Notes: generated by a model not told the origin, from the letters alone. A stretch of DNA of 64,000 nt from Paracoccus binzhouensis (GCF_016446475.1 NZ_JAEHFP010000006.1:1-64000), one strand, 5' to 3'; positions 18,845 to 29,571 are shown, numbered from the stretch's first letter. Program-made: numbers and translations.

Positions 18845-19792
18845 ATGAAGCCCGCGCCCTTCAACACCCTGCCGGGCGACCCGCTGCCCACGGCCCGCGC
18901 CTTCTGGCTGCGGGCCGATGACGGGGTGCGGCTACGCGTCGCGCATTGGCCGGCGGGCGGCGCCGAGGGCACGGTGCTGCTGTTTCCCGGCCGCACCGAA
19001 TATGTCGAGAAATACGCCGAGACTGCGGCCGAGCTGAACGCCGCCGGGCTCGAGGTGCTGGCGATCGACTGGCGCGGCCAGGGCCTGTCCGACCGGCTGC
19101 AGGCCGATCTCCGGCCCGGCCATGTCGGCAGCTTCGCCGATTACCAGCGCGACGTGGTCGAGCTGGTCGTGGCGGCGCAGGAACTGGATCTGCCCCGGCC
19201 CTGGCATCTGCTGGCGCATTCCATGGGCGGCGCCATCGGCCTGGCCGCACTGGAGGCCGGGCTGCCGGTGGACAGCGCCGCCTTCTCGGCGCCGATGTGG
19301 GGTATCGCGCTGCGCGGCCTGCCGGAATGGCTGGTGCTGGGCCTGGTCACCATCCTGTGCCGGCTGGGCCGCAGCGGCCGCCCGGCGCCGCGTTCGGGGG
19401 GCGAGGAAAGCTTCGTCCTGCTGGACCCGTTCCGGGACAACCTGCTGACCCATGACGGCCGGCGCTGGGGCCGGCTGGTGGCCGAGGCCGCGGCCTGGCG
19501 CGACATCTCGGTCGGCGGCGCCAGCAACGGCTGGCTGCGCGAGGCGATCCTGGAATGCCGCCGCATGGCCGCCCTGCCCTCGCCCGCCCTGCCGGCGCTG
19601 ATCGCGCTTGGCGACGGCGAACGCATCGTCTCGGCCCCGGCCATCCGCGCCCGCGCCGTCGGGTGGCCCGGCGCCACGCTGCTGGAACTGGCCGAATGCC
19701 GACACGAGCCGATGATGGAGCGCGACCCGGTCCGCGCCCGCTTCCTCGAGGCGGTGCTGGCGCATTTCTCGGCCGTCGCCGGTCCGCGCTGA
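18845..19792 (+). CDS. Alpha/beta hydrolase, lysophospholipase (PldB-like)
   Basis: A 315-residue serine hydrolase of the monoacylglycerol lipase/lysophospholipase group. The oxyanion region is LLFPGRTEYVEKYAE (about 42-56), the WRGQGLSDR motif follows, the nucleophile elbow is AHSMGGAIG, the acid is in ALGDGERIVS and the catalytic His in AECRHEPMME. No signal peptide is visible, so it should be cytosolic or peripheral to the inner membrane. It follows the SCP2 gene by three bases, in keeping with joint lipid turnover. The exact substrate is unknown. Confidence 0.88.
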   Translation: MKPAPFNTLPGDPLPTARAFWLRADDGVRLRVAHWPAGGAEGTVLLFPGRTEYVEKYAETAAELNAAGLEVLAIDWRGQGLSDRLQADLRPGHVGSFADYQRDVVELVVAAQELDLPRPWHLLAHSMGGAIGLAALEAGLPVDSAAFSAPMWGIALRGLPEWLVLGLVTILCRLGRSGRPAPRSGGEESFVLLDPFRDNLLTHDGRRWGRLVAEAAAWRDISVGGASNGWLREAILECRRMAALPSPALPALIALGDGERIVSAPAIRARAVGWPGATLLELAECRHEPMMERDPVRARFLEAVLAHFSAVAGPR

Positions 19793-19873
19793 GCGGCGCT
19801 TCGGCCCCCCGCTCCTTCCCTTCGACTTGTAGCCGGGCGCATCAGGCGTCACATGTGGGCGCAGAGGAAAGGA

Positions 19874-21718
19874 ATGACGATGACGATTTCAGCCTGCCGC
19901 CTTCTGCCGCGAGACGAAAACGCCCTTCCCGTCGCAGCCGAAAACCCCGACCTGGGCCCGCTGCCGGAATGGGATCTGAGCGACCTCTACCCCGCACCGG
20001 ACGCGCCGGACCTGACCCGCGACCTGGAAGCGGTCGAGAAGGCCTGCTGCACCTTCGCCCGCGACTACGAGGGCAAGCTCGCCTCGCTTTCGGCCGAGAA
20101 GATGCTGGAATGCATCGAACGCTACCAGCAGATCGACATCCTGGCCGGGCGGATCATGTCCTATGCCGGGCTGCGCTATTACCAGAACACCACCGATGCC
20201 GGGCGCGCCAAGCTGATGGGCGACCTGCAGGACCGCATCACCACGGCGACGACCAAGCTGGTGTTCTTCAGCCTGGAGTTCAACCGCATCCCCGATGCCC
20301 GCTATGACGAGGTGTTTTCGGCCGCGGATGGCCCGGCGCGCTACAGGCCGGTCTTCGACCGCATGCGGGCCATGCGCCCCTATCAGCTGTCGAACGAGCT
20401 GGAGCGCTTCCTGCACGACAATTCCGTGGTCGGCGCCGCCGCCTGGAACCGGCTCTTCGACGAGACCACCGCCGGGCTGACCTTCGATGTCGGGGGCGAG
20501 CAGCTGGGCCTCGAGGCGACGCTGAACCTGCTGACCGACCACGGCCGCGCCCGGCGCGAGGCCGGCGCCCGCGCCCTGGCCGAGGTCTTTGGCAAGAACG
20601 TCAAGCTTTTCGCCCGCATCCACAACACGCTGGCCAAGGAAAAATCCATCGAGGACAAGTGGCGCAAGATGCCGACGCCGCAGACCGCGCGGCACCTGTC
20701 GAACCATGTCGAGCCCGAGGTGGTCGAGGCCCTGCGCAACGCCGTCACCGCCGCCTATCCGCGCCTGTCGCATCGCTACTACCGGCTCAAGGCCAAATGG
20801 CTGGGCCTCGACAAGCTGCAGGTCTGGGACCGCAACGCGCCGCTTCCCAGCGAAAACCCGCGGCTGATCGCCTGGCCCGAGGCGCAGGCGACGGTACTCG
20901 ACGCCTATGCCGGCTTCTCGCCCAGGCTGGCGGAGCTGGCACAGCCCTTCTTCGAGCGCGGCTGGATCGACGCCGGCGTGAAGCCCGGCAAGGCGCCGGG
21001 CGCCTTCGCGCATCCGACCGTGACCACCGTGCATCCCTATGTGCTGCTGAACTACCTCGGCAAGCCGCGCGACGTGATGACGCTGGCGCATGAGCTGGGC
21101 CACGGCGTCCACCAGCGCCTGGCGGCCGGACAGGGCGAGCTCCTGGCCGCGACGCCGCTGACGCTGGCCGAGACCGCCTCGGTCTTCGGCGAGATGCTGA
21201 CCTTCCGCGCGCTGCTGGCCAAGACCAGCGACAAGGCCCAGCGCAAGGCGCTGCTGGCCGGCAAGGTCGAGGACATGATCAACACGGTGGTGCGCCAGAT
21301 CGCCTTCTACGATTTCGAATGCAAGCTGCACGCCGCCCGCGCCAAGGGCGAACTGACGCCGGACGACATCAACGCGCTGTGGATGTCGGTGCAGGCGGAA
21401 TCGCTGGGCGACGCCTTCGAGTTCATGCCGGGCTACGAGACCTTCTGGACCTATGTGCCGCATTTCGTGCATTCGCCCTTCTACGTCTATGCCTATGCCT
21501 TCGGCGACGGGCTGGTGAACGCGCTCTATGCCGCCTACGAGGACGGGCTGCCGGACTTCCAGGCCAAGTATTTCGACATGCTGGCAGCGGGCGGTTCCAA
21601 GCACCACAAGGAGCTGCTGGCGCCCTTCGGCCTCGATGCCTCGGACCCGGCCTTCTGGGACAAGGGCCTGTCGATGATCGAGGGCTTCATCGACGAGCTC
21701 GAGGCGATGGAGGCGTGA
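19874..21718 (+). CDS. pepF: Oligoendopeptidase F (M3 family)
   Basis: A 614-residue cytosolic zinc metallopeptidase that cleaves short peptides. The zinc motif is H406-E-L-G-H410 in MTLAHELGHGVHQ, the third ligand is E433 in LTLAETASVFGE, and the C-terminal YVPHFVHSPFYVYAYAFG segment is diagnostic of PepF. The start is taken as the first of two near ATG codons (MTMTISACRLL), just behind GAGGAAAGG; the second lies two codons on. A GNAT gene begins inside its stop codon. Length and layout are normal for the alphaproteobacterial PepF group. Confidence 0.94.
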   Translation: MTMTISACRLLPRDENALPVAAENPDLGPLPEWDLSDLYPAPDAPDLTRDLEAVEKACCTFARDYEGKLASLSAEKMLECIERYQQIDILAGRIMSYAGLRYYQNTTDAGRAKLMGDLQDRITTATTKLVFFSLEFNRIPDARYDEVFSAADGPARYRPVFDRMRAMRPYQLSNELERFLHDNSVVGAAAWNRLFDETTAGLTFDVGGEQLGLEATLNLLTDHGRARREAGARALAEVFGKNVKLFARIHNTLAKEKSIEDKWRKMPTPQTARHLSNHVEPEVVEALRNAVTAAYPRLSHRYYRLKAKWLGLDKLQVWDRNAPLPSENPRLIAWPEAQATVLDAYAGFSPRLAELAQPFFERGWIDAGVKPGKAPGAFAHPTVTTVHPYVLLNYLGKPRDVMTLAHELGHGVHQRLAAGQGELLAATPLTLAETASVFGEMLTFRALLAKTSDKAQRKALLAGKVEDMINTVVRQIAFYDFECKLHAARAKGELTPDDINALWMSVQAESLGDAFEFMPGYETFWTYVPHFVHSPFYVYAYAFGDGLVNALYAAYEDGLPDFQAKYFDMLAAGGSKHHKELLAPFGLDASDPAFWDKGLSMIEGFIDELEAMEA

Positions 21719-22224
21719 CCGCGCCGAAGATCGCGCTGGCGCCCCTGGGCCGCGACGGTCTCGACCGCGTGGCCCATATCGCCGTGCATCCCGAGCAGGA
21801 GCCATTCTGCGGCACCATCGCCGGCCATTTCGCCGCCGACGAGCCCGATTGCGACTTCCATGTCGTGACCCGCGACGGCCGCGCGGTCGGCTTCTTCAAG
21901 ATCGGCCGCGCCTATGCCGCCCGCTTCGACTTCGCCCGACCGGACGAGTTGGGCCTGCGCGGGGTGATGATCGACGCCGCCGAACAGGGGCGCGGCACCG
22001 GCAAGGCGGCGATGCGGGCGCTCGGCAGCTACGTGGCCGGGCTCTATCCGCACGCGAAAGCCCTGGTGTTGACGGTCAACGAGGTCAACCCGGTGGCGCG
22101 CGCCGTCTATCTGGACGCCGGATTCGTCGATACCGGCGCCTTCCATCACGGCGGCCGGATCGGGCCGCAGCATATCCTGCGTCTGCCGCTCTCAACCGGG
22201 CCGCCGGGGCAACCGACGTCCTGA
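21715..22224 (+). CDS. GNAT-family N-acetyltransferase
   Basis: A 169-residue acetyl-CoA-dependent acyltransferase. The acetyl-CoA pyrophosphate loop is EQGRGTGKAAMRAL (about 96-110), preceded by the beta4 strand LRGVMID, and the beta5 strand plus NPVARAVYLDAGF complete the fold. The start is a GTG overlapping the pepF stop codon (GTGA), so translation is coupled to pepF. The acceptor (amine, protein N-terminus or small molecule) cannot be predicted. Confidence 0.87.
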   Translation: MTAPKIALAPLGRDGLDRVAHIAVHPEQEPFCGTIAGHFAADEPDCDFHVVTRDGRAVGFFKIGRAYAARFDFARPDELGLRGVMIDAAEQGRGTGKAAMRALGSYVAGLYPHAKALVLTVNEVNPVARAVYLDAGFVDTGAFHHGGRIGPQHILRLPLSTGPPGQPTS

Positions 22225-22321
22225 TCCCGCGGGACATCGCCCGGCTTCGGGGGCAGTTTTCCATCGCATGGGCGGCGTCCCTGCCCTATGCTCCGCCGCG
22301 AACGAGACGAAGGGGGACGGC

Positions 22322-23503
22322 ATGATCCGCATGATCCGGCGCATTTTCCTGTGGCTTCTCGGGCTTGCGGTGCTGGGGGCCATCGCAGTCGCCATCTGGG
22401 GGCCGGGCTTCGTCGAAAGCCGGCTGAACCCGGTGACCATGCCGGCCGAGGGCTGGCCGGTCTCGCCCCGGGCCGAGGCGCTGCACCAGCGGCTGGTGAT
22501 CGGCGACTGGCATTCGGACGCGCTGCTGTGGGACCGCGACCTGCTGGAGCGGGCCGAGCGCGGCCATACCGACATTCCCCGCCTGGCCGAGGGCAATGTC
22601 GCGGTGCAGGTCTTCACCACCGTCACCAAAAGCCCGCGCGGCCAGAACTACAGCCAGAACTCCGCCGATGCGCCGGACAACATCACGCCGCTGTTCATCG
22701 GCCAGCTGCGCCCGCTGCCGAGCTGGTTCAGCCTCAAGGAACGCGCCCTGGTTCAGGCCGCCGCGCTGCGCCGCGCCGCCGAAGCGGCGCCGGATCGGCT
22801 GATGCTGATCCGCTCGGCCGAGGACCTGCAGACATTGCTCGAGGCCCGGCAGAACGGTGCCACGACCGTCGGCGCCATCCTGGGCAGCGAGGGAGCCCAT
22901 CCGCTGGAAGGCAATATCGCCAATCTGCAGGTGCTCTACGGCGCCGGCTTCCGCCTGCTGGGGCTCACGCATTTCTTCGACAACGAACTGGGCGGCAGCC
23001 TGCATGGCGAAGGCGGGAGCGGCTCGGGCCTGACGGATTTCGGCCGCGAGGTGGTGGCCGAGATGATGGAAAAGCGCATGATCATCGACCTCGCCCATGC
23101 CAGCCCGCAGATGGTGCGCGACGTGCTGGCCATCCCCGGCACCCGGCCGATCCTGTCGCATACCGGCATCCACAGCCGATGCGCCAGCCCGCGCAACCTG
23201 CCCGACGCGCTGGTCAAGGCGATCGCCGACAAGGGCGGCCTGATCGGCATCGGCTACTGGGCCGACGTGAATTGCGGCAAGACCCCCGCGGACATCGCGG
23301 CATCCATCCAGGCGGCCATCGCGCTGGTGGGCGAGGATCACGTCTCGCTGGGCTCGGATTACGACGGCTCGGTCGATGCGCCCTTCGATGCGGCGCATCT
23401 GGCGGCGCTGACCCAGGCGCTGCTGGATGCCGGCCTGACCGAGCCGCAGATCGCCAAGATCATGGGCGGAAACATGATGCGCTACCTTGCCCAGACCCTC
23501 TGA
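22322..23503 (+). CDS. Membrane dipeptidase (M19 family), membrane-anchored
   Basis: A 393-residue member of the renal-dipeptidase family, di-zinc enzymes that hydrolyse dipeptides. A hydrophobic anchor occupies about residues 8-27 after a short basic start (MIRMIRRIF), placing the catalytic part in the periplasm. Zinc ligands include H64 and D66 (GDWHSDALLW), the Glu in LGSEGAHPLEG, and the histidines in LTHFFDNELGG and LSHTGIHSRC; the GSDYDGSVD motif is also present. The chosen ATG follows AAGGGGG. It lies 97 bp after the GNAT gene in the same direction and upstream of a GST gene. A role in recycling peptidoglycan-derived or D-amino acid dipeptides is possible. Confidence 0.9.
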   Translation: MIRMIRRIFLWLLGLAVLGAIAVAIWGPGFVESRLNPVTMPAEGWPVSPRAEALHQRLVIGDWHSDALLWDRDLLERAERGHTDIPRLAEGNVAVQVFTTVTKSPRGQNYSQNSADAPDNITPLFIGQLRPLPSWFSLKERALVQAAALRRAAEAAPDRLMLIRSAEDLQTLLEARQNGATTVGAILGSEGAHPLEGNIANLQVLYGAGFRLLGLTHFFDNELGGSLHGEGGSGSGLTDFGREVVAEMMEKRMIIDLAHASPQMVRDVLAIPGTRPILSHTGIHSRCASPRNLPDALVKAIADKGGLIGIGYWADVNCGKTPADIAASIQAAIALVGEDHVSLGSDYDGSVDAPFDAAHLAALTQALLDAGLTEPQIAKIMGGNMMRYLAQTL

Positions 23504-23539
23504 ACGCGCCTAAGCTCGCGCCCGGATCAGGAGAGAACC

Positions 23540-24199
23540 ATGCTGACCGTCTATGGCGTCACCCGCTCGCGCGCCTCGCGCATCGTCTGGCTGTGTCACG
23601 AGCTGGGCCTGCCCTTCAAGCAGGTGCCGGTGATCCAGGCCTATCGCCTGCCCGATCCCGACGCCCCCGACGCGCCGCTGAACACCCGTTCCGAAAGCTT
23701 CCTGAAGCTCTCGCCCGCCGGCGCCATCCCGGTGATCCAGGACGGCGATCTGGTGCTGTCGGAATCGCTGGCCTGCACGCTGCATCTGGCGCGCAAATAC
23801 GGCCAGCCCTTCGGCCCCGCCGATGCCATCGAGGATGCGCTGATGCTGCAATGGAGCTTCTACGCCGCCACCGCGATCGAGCCGGACGCGCTGGCCATCC
23901 TGTTCAACCACCGGGCCGGCCAGGCCCAGGCGGGCGCCGCCCAGGCCGCCATCGCCAACGCGGCCGAACGGCTGGTCCGGCCGCTGGCGGTGCTCGAGGA
24001 TCACCTGAACCGGCATGGCCACCTGGTCGGCGGGCGCTTCACCGTGGCCGACCTGAACATGGCCGAGATCCTGCGCTATGCCCAGAGCCACCGCGCGCTG
24101 ATGGAGCAGTTCCCCACCGTCCAGGCCTGGCTGGCTGACTGCCAGGCCCGGCCGGCCTTTCGCAAGATGTGGCAAGAGCGGCAGGCCGAGCCCGAATAG
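23540..24199 (+). CDS. Glutathione S-transferase family protein
   Basis: A 219-residue protein with a thioredoxin-like N-terminal domain (about 1-85: LTVYGVTRSRASRIVWLCHE, the cis-Pro in AGAIPVIQDG, and the glutathione-binding LSESLACTLHL) and an all-helical C-terminal domain (about 95-210). The catalytic position carries Ser/Arg (TRSRAS), as in many beta/theta-type bacterial GSTs. The ATG has AGGAGAG upstream. It follows the dipeptidase gene by 36 bp and converges on ppk2 with ten bases between stops. Substrate unknown. Confidence 0.88.
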   Translation: MLTVYGVTRSRASRIVWLCHELGLPFKQVPVIQAYRLPDPDAPDAPLNTRSESFLKLSPAGAIPVIQDGDLVLSESLACTLHLARKYGQPFGPADAIEDALMLQWSFYAATAIEPDALAILFNHRAGQAQAGAAQAAIANAAERLVRPLAVLEDHLNRHGHLVGGRFTVADLNMAEILRYAQSHRALMEQFPTVQAWLADCQARPAFRKMWQERQAEPE

Positions 24200-24209
24200 G
24201 CCGCCGCCC

Positions 24210-25259
24210 TCAGCCCGCCGCGGGCGCCGCCCGGCGCTGGTCGGGATGCAGCGACGCGCCCAGGATATGCGCGGCCTGGTGGATGACATGGCCGGCATGG
24301 CCGACGATCAGCGGATCGGGCGGCGCGGCGATCTCGGCATCCTTGTCGGGATAGTCCAGCGTCGACAGGAAATGCCGCATGCAGTTCAGCCGCGCCCGCT
24401 TCTTGTCGTTCGACTTGACGATGGTCCAGGGCGCATCGGCGGTGTCGGTATAGAAGAACATCGCCTCCTTCGCCTCGGTATAGTCGTCCCATTTGTCAAG
24501 GCTGGCCAGGTCGATCGGCGACAGCTTCCAGCGCTTCAGCGGGTCGGTTTCGCGCGCGGCGAAGCGGGCGCGCTGCTCGTCGCGGGTGACCGAGAACCAG
24601 TATTTGTAAAGCCGGATGCCGGACCGGACCAGCATGCGCTCGACCTCGGGGGTCTGGCGCATGAATTCCAGGTATTCCGTGGGCGTGCAGAAGCCCATTA
24701 CCCGCTCGACCCCGGCGCGGTTGTACCAACTGCGGTCATAGAACACCATCTCGCCCGAGGTCGGCAGATGCTGGATGTAGCGCTGGAAGAACCACTGCCC
24801 GCGCTCGACCTCGGATGGCTTGTTCAGCGCCACCACCCGGGCGAAGCGCGGGTTCAGATGCTCCATGAAGCGCTTGATGGTGCCGCCCTTGCCGGCGGCA
24901 TCGCGGCCCTCGAACAGGATGACGAATTTCTGCCCGGTCTCCTGCGCCCAGATCTGCACCTTCAGCAATTCGGCCTGCAGCCGGGCCTTTTCCCCCTCAT
25001 AGGCAACGCGGCCCATGCGGCGCGGATAGGGATAGCGCCCGGTCTCGAAAGCCAGCCGGATCGCATCGGGATCGACGGTGGGAAAGCTCCTCGGCCCCTC
25101 GCCCTCTCCGTTGCCGGTCACCGCATTCCCGGCAGCGCCGCCGTCCATGGCAGGGGCGGCGGCCGAGGGCGCGACCTGCGCCGCCTCGACCACCGCCGCT
25201 CCCGACTCGTTACTCACGGAGGTTGCCGGCGCTTCCCTCTTGACTTGCTCACCATCCAT
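24210..25259 (-). CDS. ppk2: Polyphosphate kinase 2 (PPK2 family)
   Basis: PPK2 enzymes transfer phosphate between polyphosphate and nucleotides, usually making GTP or ATP. The 349-residue protein has Walker A GRDAAGKGGT (118-127), Walker B-like YDRSWYNRAGVE (174-185) and the lid-region arginines in KRWKLSPIDLASLDKW, all typical of single-domain PPK2. Residues 1-60 form a low-complexity Ala/Gly/Glu extension that is not part of the fold. The ATG is preferred over an upstream TTG that would add nine basic residues; a GGGGG run stands nine bases upstream. It diverges from parE, and an FNR-type palindrome lies 63-76 bp upstream, hinting at control by oxygen. Confidence 0.93.
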   Translation of the reverse strand: MDGEQVKREAPATSVSNESGAAVVEAAQVAPSAAAPAMDGGAAGNAVTGNGEGEGPRSFPTVDPDAIRLAFETGRYPYPRRMGRVAYEGEKARLQAELLKVQIWAQETGQKFVILFEGRDAAGKGGTIKRFMEHLNPRFARVVALNKPSEVERGQWFFQRYIQHLPTSGEMVFYDRSWYNRAGVERVMGFCTPTEYLEFMRQTPEVERMLVRSGIRLYKYWFSVTRDEQRARFAARETDPLKRWKLSPIDLASLDKWDDYTEAKEAMFFYTDTADAPWTIVKSNDKKRARLNCMRHFLSTLDYPDKDAEIAAPPDPLIVGHAGHVIHQAAHILGASLHPDQRRAAPAAG

Positions 25260-25321
25260 TCGCGCGCGCCCCCGTTCACCCTTCAACGACAGAACTGTGA
25301 CAGCGATTCCGGCAGTCGGCC

Positions 25322-25335
25322 TTGACCTGCGTCAA
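25322..25335. promoter_or_regulatory. FNR-family binding site between ppk2 and parE
   Basis: TTGACCTGCGTCAA is a perfect TTGAC-N4-GTCAA palindrome, extended to a 16-bp CTTGAC-N4-GTCAAG. It fits the FNR/NNR half-site family. It lies 63 bp upstream of the ppk2 ATG and about 150 bp upstream of parE, so ppk2 is the likelier target. Confidence 0.55.
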
Positions 25336-25485
25336 GCTGCAGGGCGATTTGTCGCATTCGACGGGCTTGACGCGGCAGCAGGCCACAATCCTTTGCGGCT
25401 GCCGGCCCGGCCGACACTTTCCCTTGCCCATGGCCCGCCGGGCATGAGATAACCCCGGCCCAGAAGAACAAGACGAGCAGGTGCC

Positions 25486-27456
<1,971 letters not shown>

Positions 27457-27457
27457 G

Positions 27458-27790
27458 ATGGCGCTGGCCGCGCCGCTGGCCATCTACGTCCTTGCGGCAC
27501 TGACCGAGATCGCCGGCTGCTTCGCCTTCTGGGCCTGGCTGCGGCTGGGCCGCTCGGCCTGGTGGCTGGCGCCGGGTCTGGTGTCGCTGGCACTGTTCGC
27601 CTGGCTGCTGACCCGGGTGGAGACGGATTTCGCCGGCCGCGCCTATGCGGCCTATGGCGGGGTCTATGTCGCCGCCTCGCTGGGCTGGCTGTGGCTGACC
27701 GAGGGCCAGCTGCCGAGCCGCTGGGACCTGCTGGGCGCCGGGCTGTGCGTGCTGGGCTGTGCGGTGATCCTGGCGGGGCCGCGGGGCTGA
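27458..27790 (+). CDS. YnfA/UPF0060 small membrane protein
   Basis: A 110-residue protein with four predicted transmembrane helices (about 5-24, 33-50, 62-80, 88-106). Family marks are [19 protein letters not shown] near the start and [18 protein letters not shown] in the middle. UPF0060/YnfA proteins resemble small multidrug resistance transporters, and some are reported to export dyes or biocides; function here is unproven. The ATG lies one base past the parE stop codon, so the gene is probably co-transcribed and coupled with parE. Confidence 0.9.
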   Translation: MALAAPLAIYVLAALTEIAGCFAFWAWLRLGRSAWWLAPGLVSLALFAWLLTRVETDFAGRAYAAYGGVYVAASLGWLWLTEGQLPSRWDLLGAGLCVLGCAVILAGPRG

Positions 27791-27812
27791 TACGGGGCAG
27801 ATCCCGGCACCG

Positions 27813-28190
27813 CCTTCCGGTCGCGGAAGAAGACCGGAACTCGTGCGCCGAGGGACGGTCCGCAAGGACCGGACATCTCGATTGCAGGGCCTTCCCGGAA
27901 CTCGCACCGGAGGGATGGTTCCTACCGCCAGGCACAGGGACCGCGTTCCCGCGCCCGGAACCCGGCCGCGAAAGGATGATCCGGGCGAGCCCATGCCGGT
28001 GACGCTTCTGCCGGGTCGGCACCACCGGCGGAGGGAGGCTCCGCAGGGACCGGACCGCCCGCCTTGGCCGCCTGGTCCGCCGGCAGCGGGGCCCGGCCGC
28101 GGGAGGATACGGCCCCGCGTGCCAGCCTCTGCCGGCTCGGTGCCGGCCGAAACCCGGCCGCGGAAGGACGGGCCCGGGGCGGCGGACGAT
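27813..28190. repeat. Degenerate GC-rich tandem repeat, about 55-65 bp units
   Basis: The 482-bp gap between ynfA and the lipoprotein gene is filled by six to seven diverged copies of one unit with core CCGGAAC-C-CGGCCGCGGAAG followed by GGAYGGTCC. CCGGAACTCG occurs at 27834 and again 61 bases later at 27895; CCCGGCCGCG occurs at 27961, 28092 and 28153, the last two also 61 bases apart. Several copies contain stems, such as TTCCGGTC/GACCGGAA at 27815-27839 and the perfect CGGTCC-GCAA-GGACCG hairpin with a GNRA loop at 27856-27871. No frame across it has convincing protein composition. It may be a multi-hairpin 3' region of parE-ynfA or a structural repeat; no function is known to me. Confidence 0.65.
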
Positions 28191-28272
28191 CCCGCAGCGG
28201 CGCGGCGGGAAGCCCGGGCGGCGCTTCGGGACACGCACGGTCTCGCGCCCGCCGGCCGGCACCCATGGCCGG

Positions 28273-28674
28273 TCAACTGCAGGTGGTGGGCGCCCCCTTG
28301 GCGACGATCTCCTGCCAGTCCGCGCCCAGGGTTTCGCGGGCCGACAGGGCGTTGCGAGCCTCGGGCGAGCCCTCGGGGATCATCTTCACGACCATGCCCT
28401 GCGAGTAGTTCTGCTGGAAGCCCGAGAAGAAATCGCCCTGCAACCCGCTGTCGGTCTGGTCGCCCAGGATCACGAACTTGTCGCCGCCCTTGCGGATCAC
28501 CTCGATGGCGGCGGATTTGAACGCGACATTGCGGGCGCCCGAGGGGCCGCAGGCCGGCGCGGCATGGGTCGCGACCTTGAACGTGTCCCGGGTCATCGGC
28601 TGGATCTGGGTCTGGGTGCATGCCGCCAGCGCCAGCAGAAGAAGCGCCGTCACCGGCAGGGCAGGAATCCGCAT
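28273..28674 (-). CDS. Small lipoprotein of unknown function
   Basis: A 133-residue exported protein. The signal peptide ends in the lipobox LALAAC with lipidated C19, followed by TQTQ, so an outer-membrane or periplasm-facing lipoprotein is expected. The mature part includes two further cysteines (C42 and C132) that could pair, and the segment RNVAFKSAAIEVIRKGGDKF. I do not recognise a domain. It stands alone: 214 bp separate it from the PAP2 gene upstream and the tandem-repeat region lies downstream. It is probably a Rhodobacteraceae-restricted protein. Confidence 0.75.
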   Translation of the reverse strand: MRIPALPVTALLLLALAACTQTQIQPMTRDTFKVATHAAPACGPSGARNVAFKSAAIEVIRKGGDKFVILGDQTDSGLQGDFFSGFQQNYSQGMVVKMIPEGSPEARNALSARETLGADWQEIVAKGAPTTCS

Positions 28675-28761
28675 CTGTAAACCTCACTTGCTAGGAACCG
28701 CGGCCGCCAGCATGCGGCCCAGCGGCGTAAAGTCAAACGCGGCCTTCTTAAAATACAAGGT

Positions 28762-28776
28762 TTAACATTGTGTTAA
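28762..28776. promoter_or_regulatory. Perfect inverted repeat upstream of the lipoprotein gene
   Basis: TTAACA-TTG-TGTTAA is a perfect 6-bp inverted repeat with a three-base centre in an AT-rich pocket about 90 bp upstream of the lipoprotein ATG. It could be an operator. No regulator can be named. Confidence 0.35.
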
Positions 28777-28887
28777 CCGCATCCGGGCTGCGGTTTCCGA
28801 CCGCTGTTCCGATGCCTCGCCTGCCCGCCTTGCGGGCGCGGCGCGCCATGCCGGACCGCCTGCGAAGCGGCGGCGCCGGGCGGCGGG

Positions 28888-29571
28888 TCAGAAGCGCAGC
28901 CCGATGCTGAGGCTCGCGCCCTCGCTGCCGATGCCAAAACTGGCGGCGCCGAAGCTGATCCCGATCAGTGCCCCGGTCCAGACCTGCTGCGGCGTATGCT
29001 CGCCGGCATGGAGGCGGCTCCAGCCGGTCAACCCGGCGGCGCCATAGGCGGCGGCACCGGCCAAGGGCTTGTCCTCGAAGCATTTTCCGGAGAGGTCGGC
29101 GGCGCCGAAGAAGGCCATCGCCGTATGGCCCGAGGGAAAGCCCTTGCCCTCGCCCGAGGGGCGGCGGGCGATCGGCGCGTCGATATATTCCTTCATCGCC
29201 CAGACCAGCGCCGTCTGCAGAAGCCCGCGCACCGCGAAATCCTCGAGCCGGTCCTGGTCGGCCGCACAGGCCGCCGCGGCCAGAGGCAGGCCGTATTTCA
29301 TCGCCGTGCCGAACTGCTCGAACGGATCGGCGGAGGCCGGGGCCGGCAGCAGGCCGAGAAACGCCACCGCCGCCGCCAGGGTGCCTGAGTATTTGCAGAA
29401 CGGTGAAGGGCGCGGGTGCGCGCAACGGCTGCGGGCATTGCGCGGCGACCGCGTGCGGGCTTCCGGGCTGCCGGGGCCAGCAATTGCTGGGGTTTCAAGC
29501 GTGATCCGCGTGCAGCGCGGGTGCACCGCGCGTACACCGGCCGTGCACCGCTGGCCGGCAGCCGCGCTCAT
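28888..29571 (-). CDS. PAP2-superfamily phosphatase, start uncertain
   Basis: The C-terminal 150 residues carry the PAP2 phosphatase motifs: [14 protein letters not shown] (KX6RP), [12 protein letters not shown] (PSGH) and [13 protein letters not shown] (SRX5H). In the third motif the residue normally Asp (HX3D) is Gln. A hydrophobic stretch [18 protein letters not shown] at about 64-81 looks like a signal peptide, which implies that the 60 Arg/Pro-rich residues before it may not be translated. The first ATG overlaps the lolD stop by four bases, which favours the long form; a GTG at 29367 or a frameshift near there would give a short exported protein. The gap DNA also holds a copy of the dispersed repeat. 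Substrate (lipid phosphate or other phosphomonoester) unknown. Confidence 0.65.
   Translation of the reverse strand: MSAAAGQRCTAGVRAVHPRCTRITLETPAIAGPGSPEARTRSPRNARSRCAHPRPSPFCKYSGTLAAAVAFLGLLPAPASADPFEQFGTAMKYGLPLAAAACAADQDRLEDFAVRGLLQTALVWAMKEYIDAPIARRPSGEGKGFPSGHTAMAFFGAADLSGKCFEDKPLAGAAAYGAAGLTGWSRLHAGEHTPQQVWTGALIGISFGAASFGIGSEGASLSIGLRF
29387..29408 (+). repeat. Dispersed 3'-end repeat, copy 5 (degenerate)
   Basis: Reads GAGTATTTGCAGAACGGTG then AAG, matching the consensus except at a few bases. It lies about 160 bp past the lolD stop, inside the questionable N-terminal part of the PAP2 frame. Because the other copies are intergenic, this one argues that the DNA around it is not coding. 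Confidence 0.45.
29477..29490. repeat. 14-bp perfect palindrome
   Basis: CCAGCAATTGCTGG is a perfect palindrome in the stretch between the lolD stop and the secure part of the PAP2 gene. No T run follows on either strand, so it is not a terminator; it might be an operator. Confidence 0.35.

Noticed and set aside
27813..28190. CRISPR array
   Set aside because: Units are diverged and adjacent with no constant repeat and unique spacers, and no cas genes are present.
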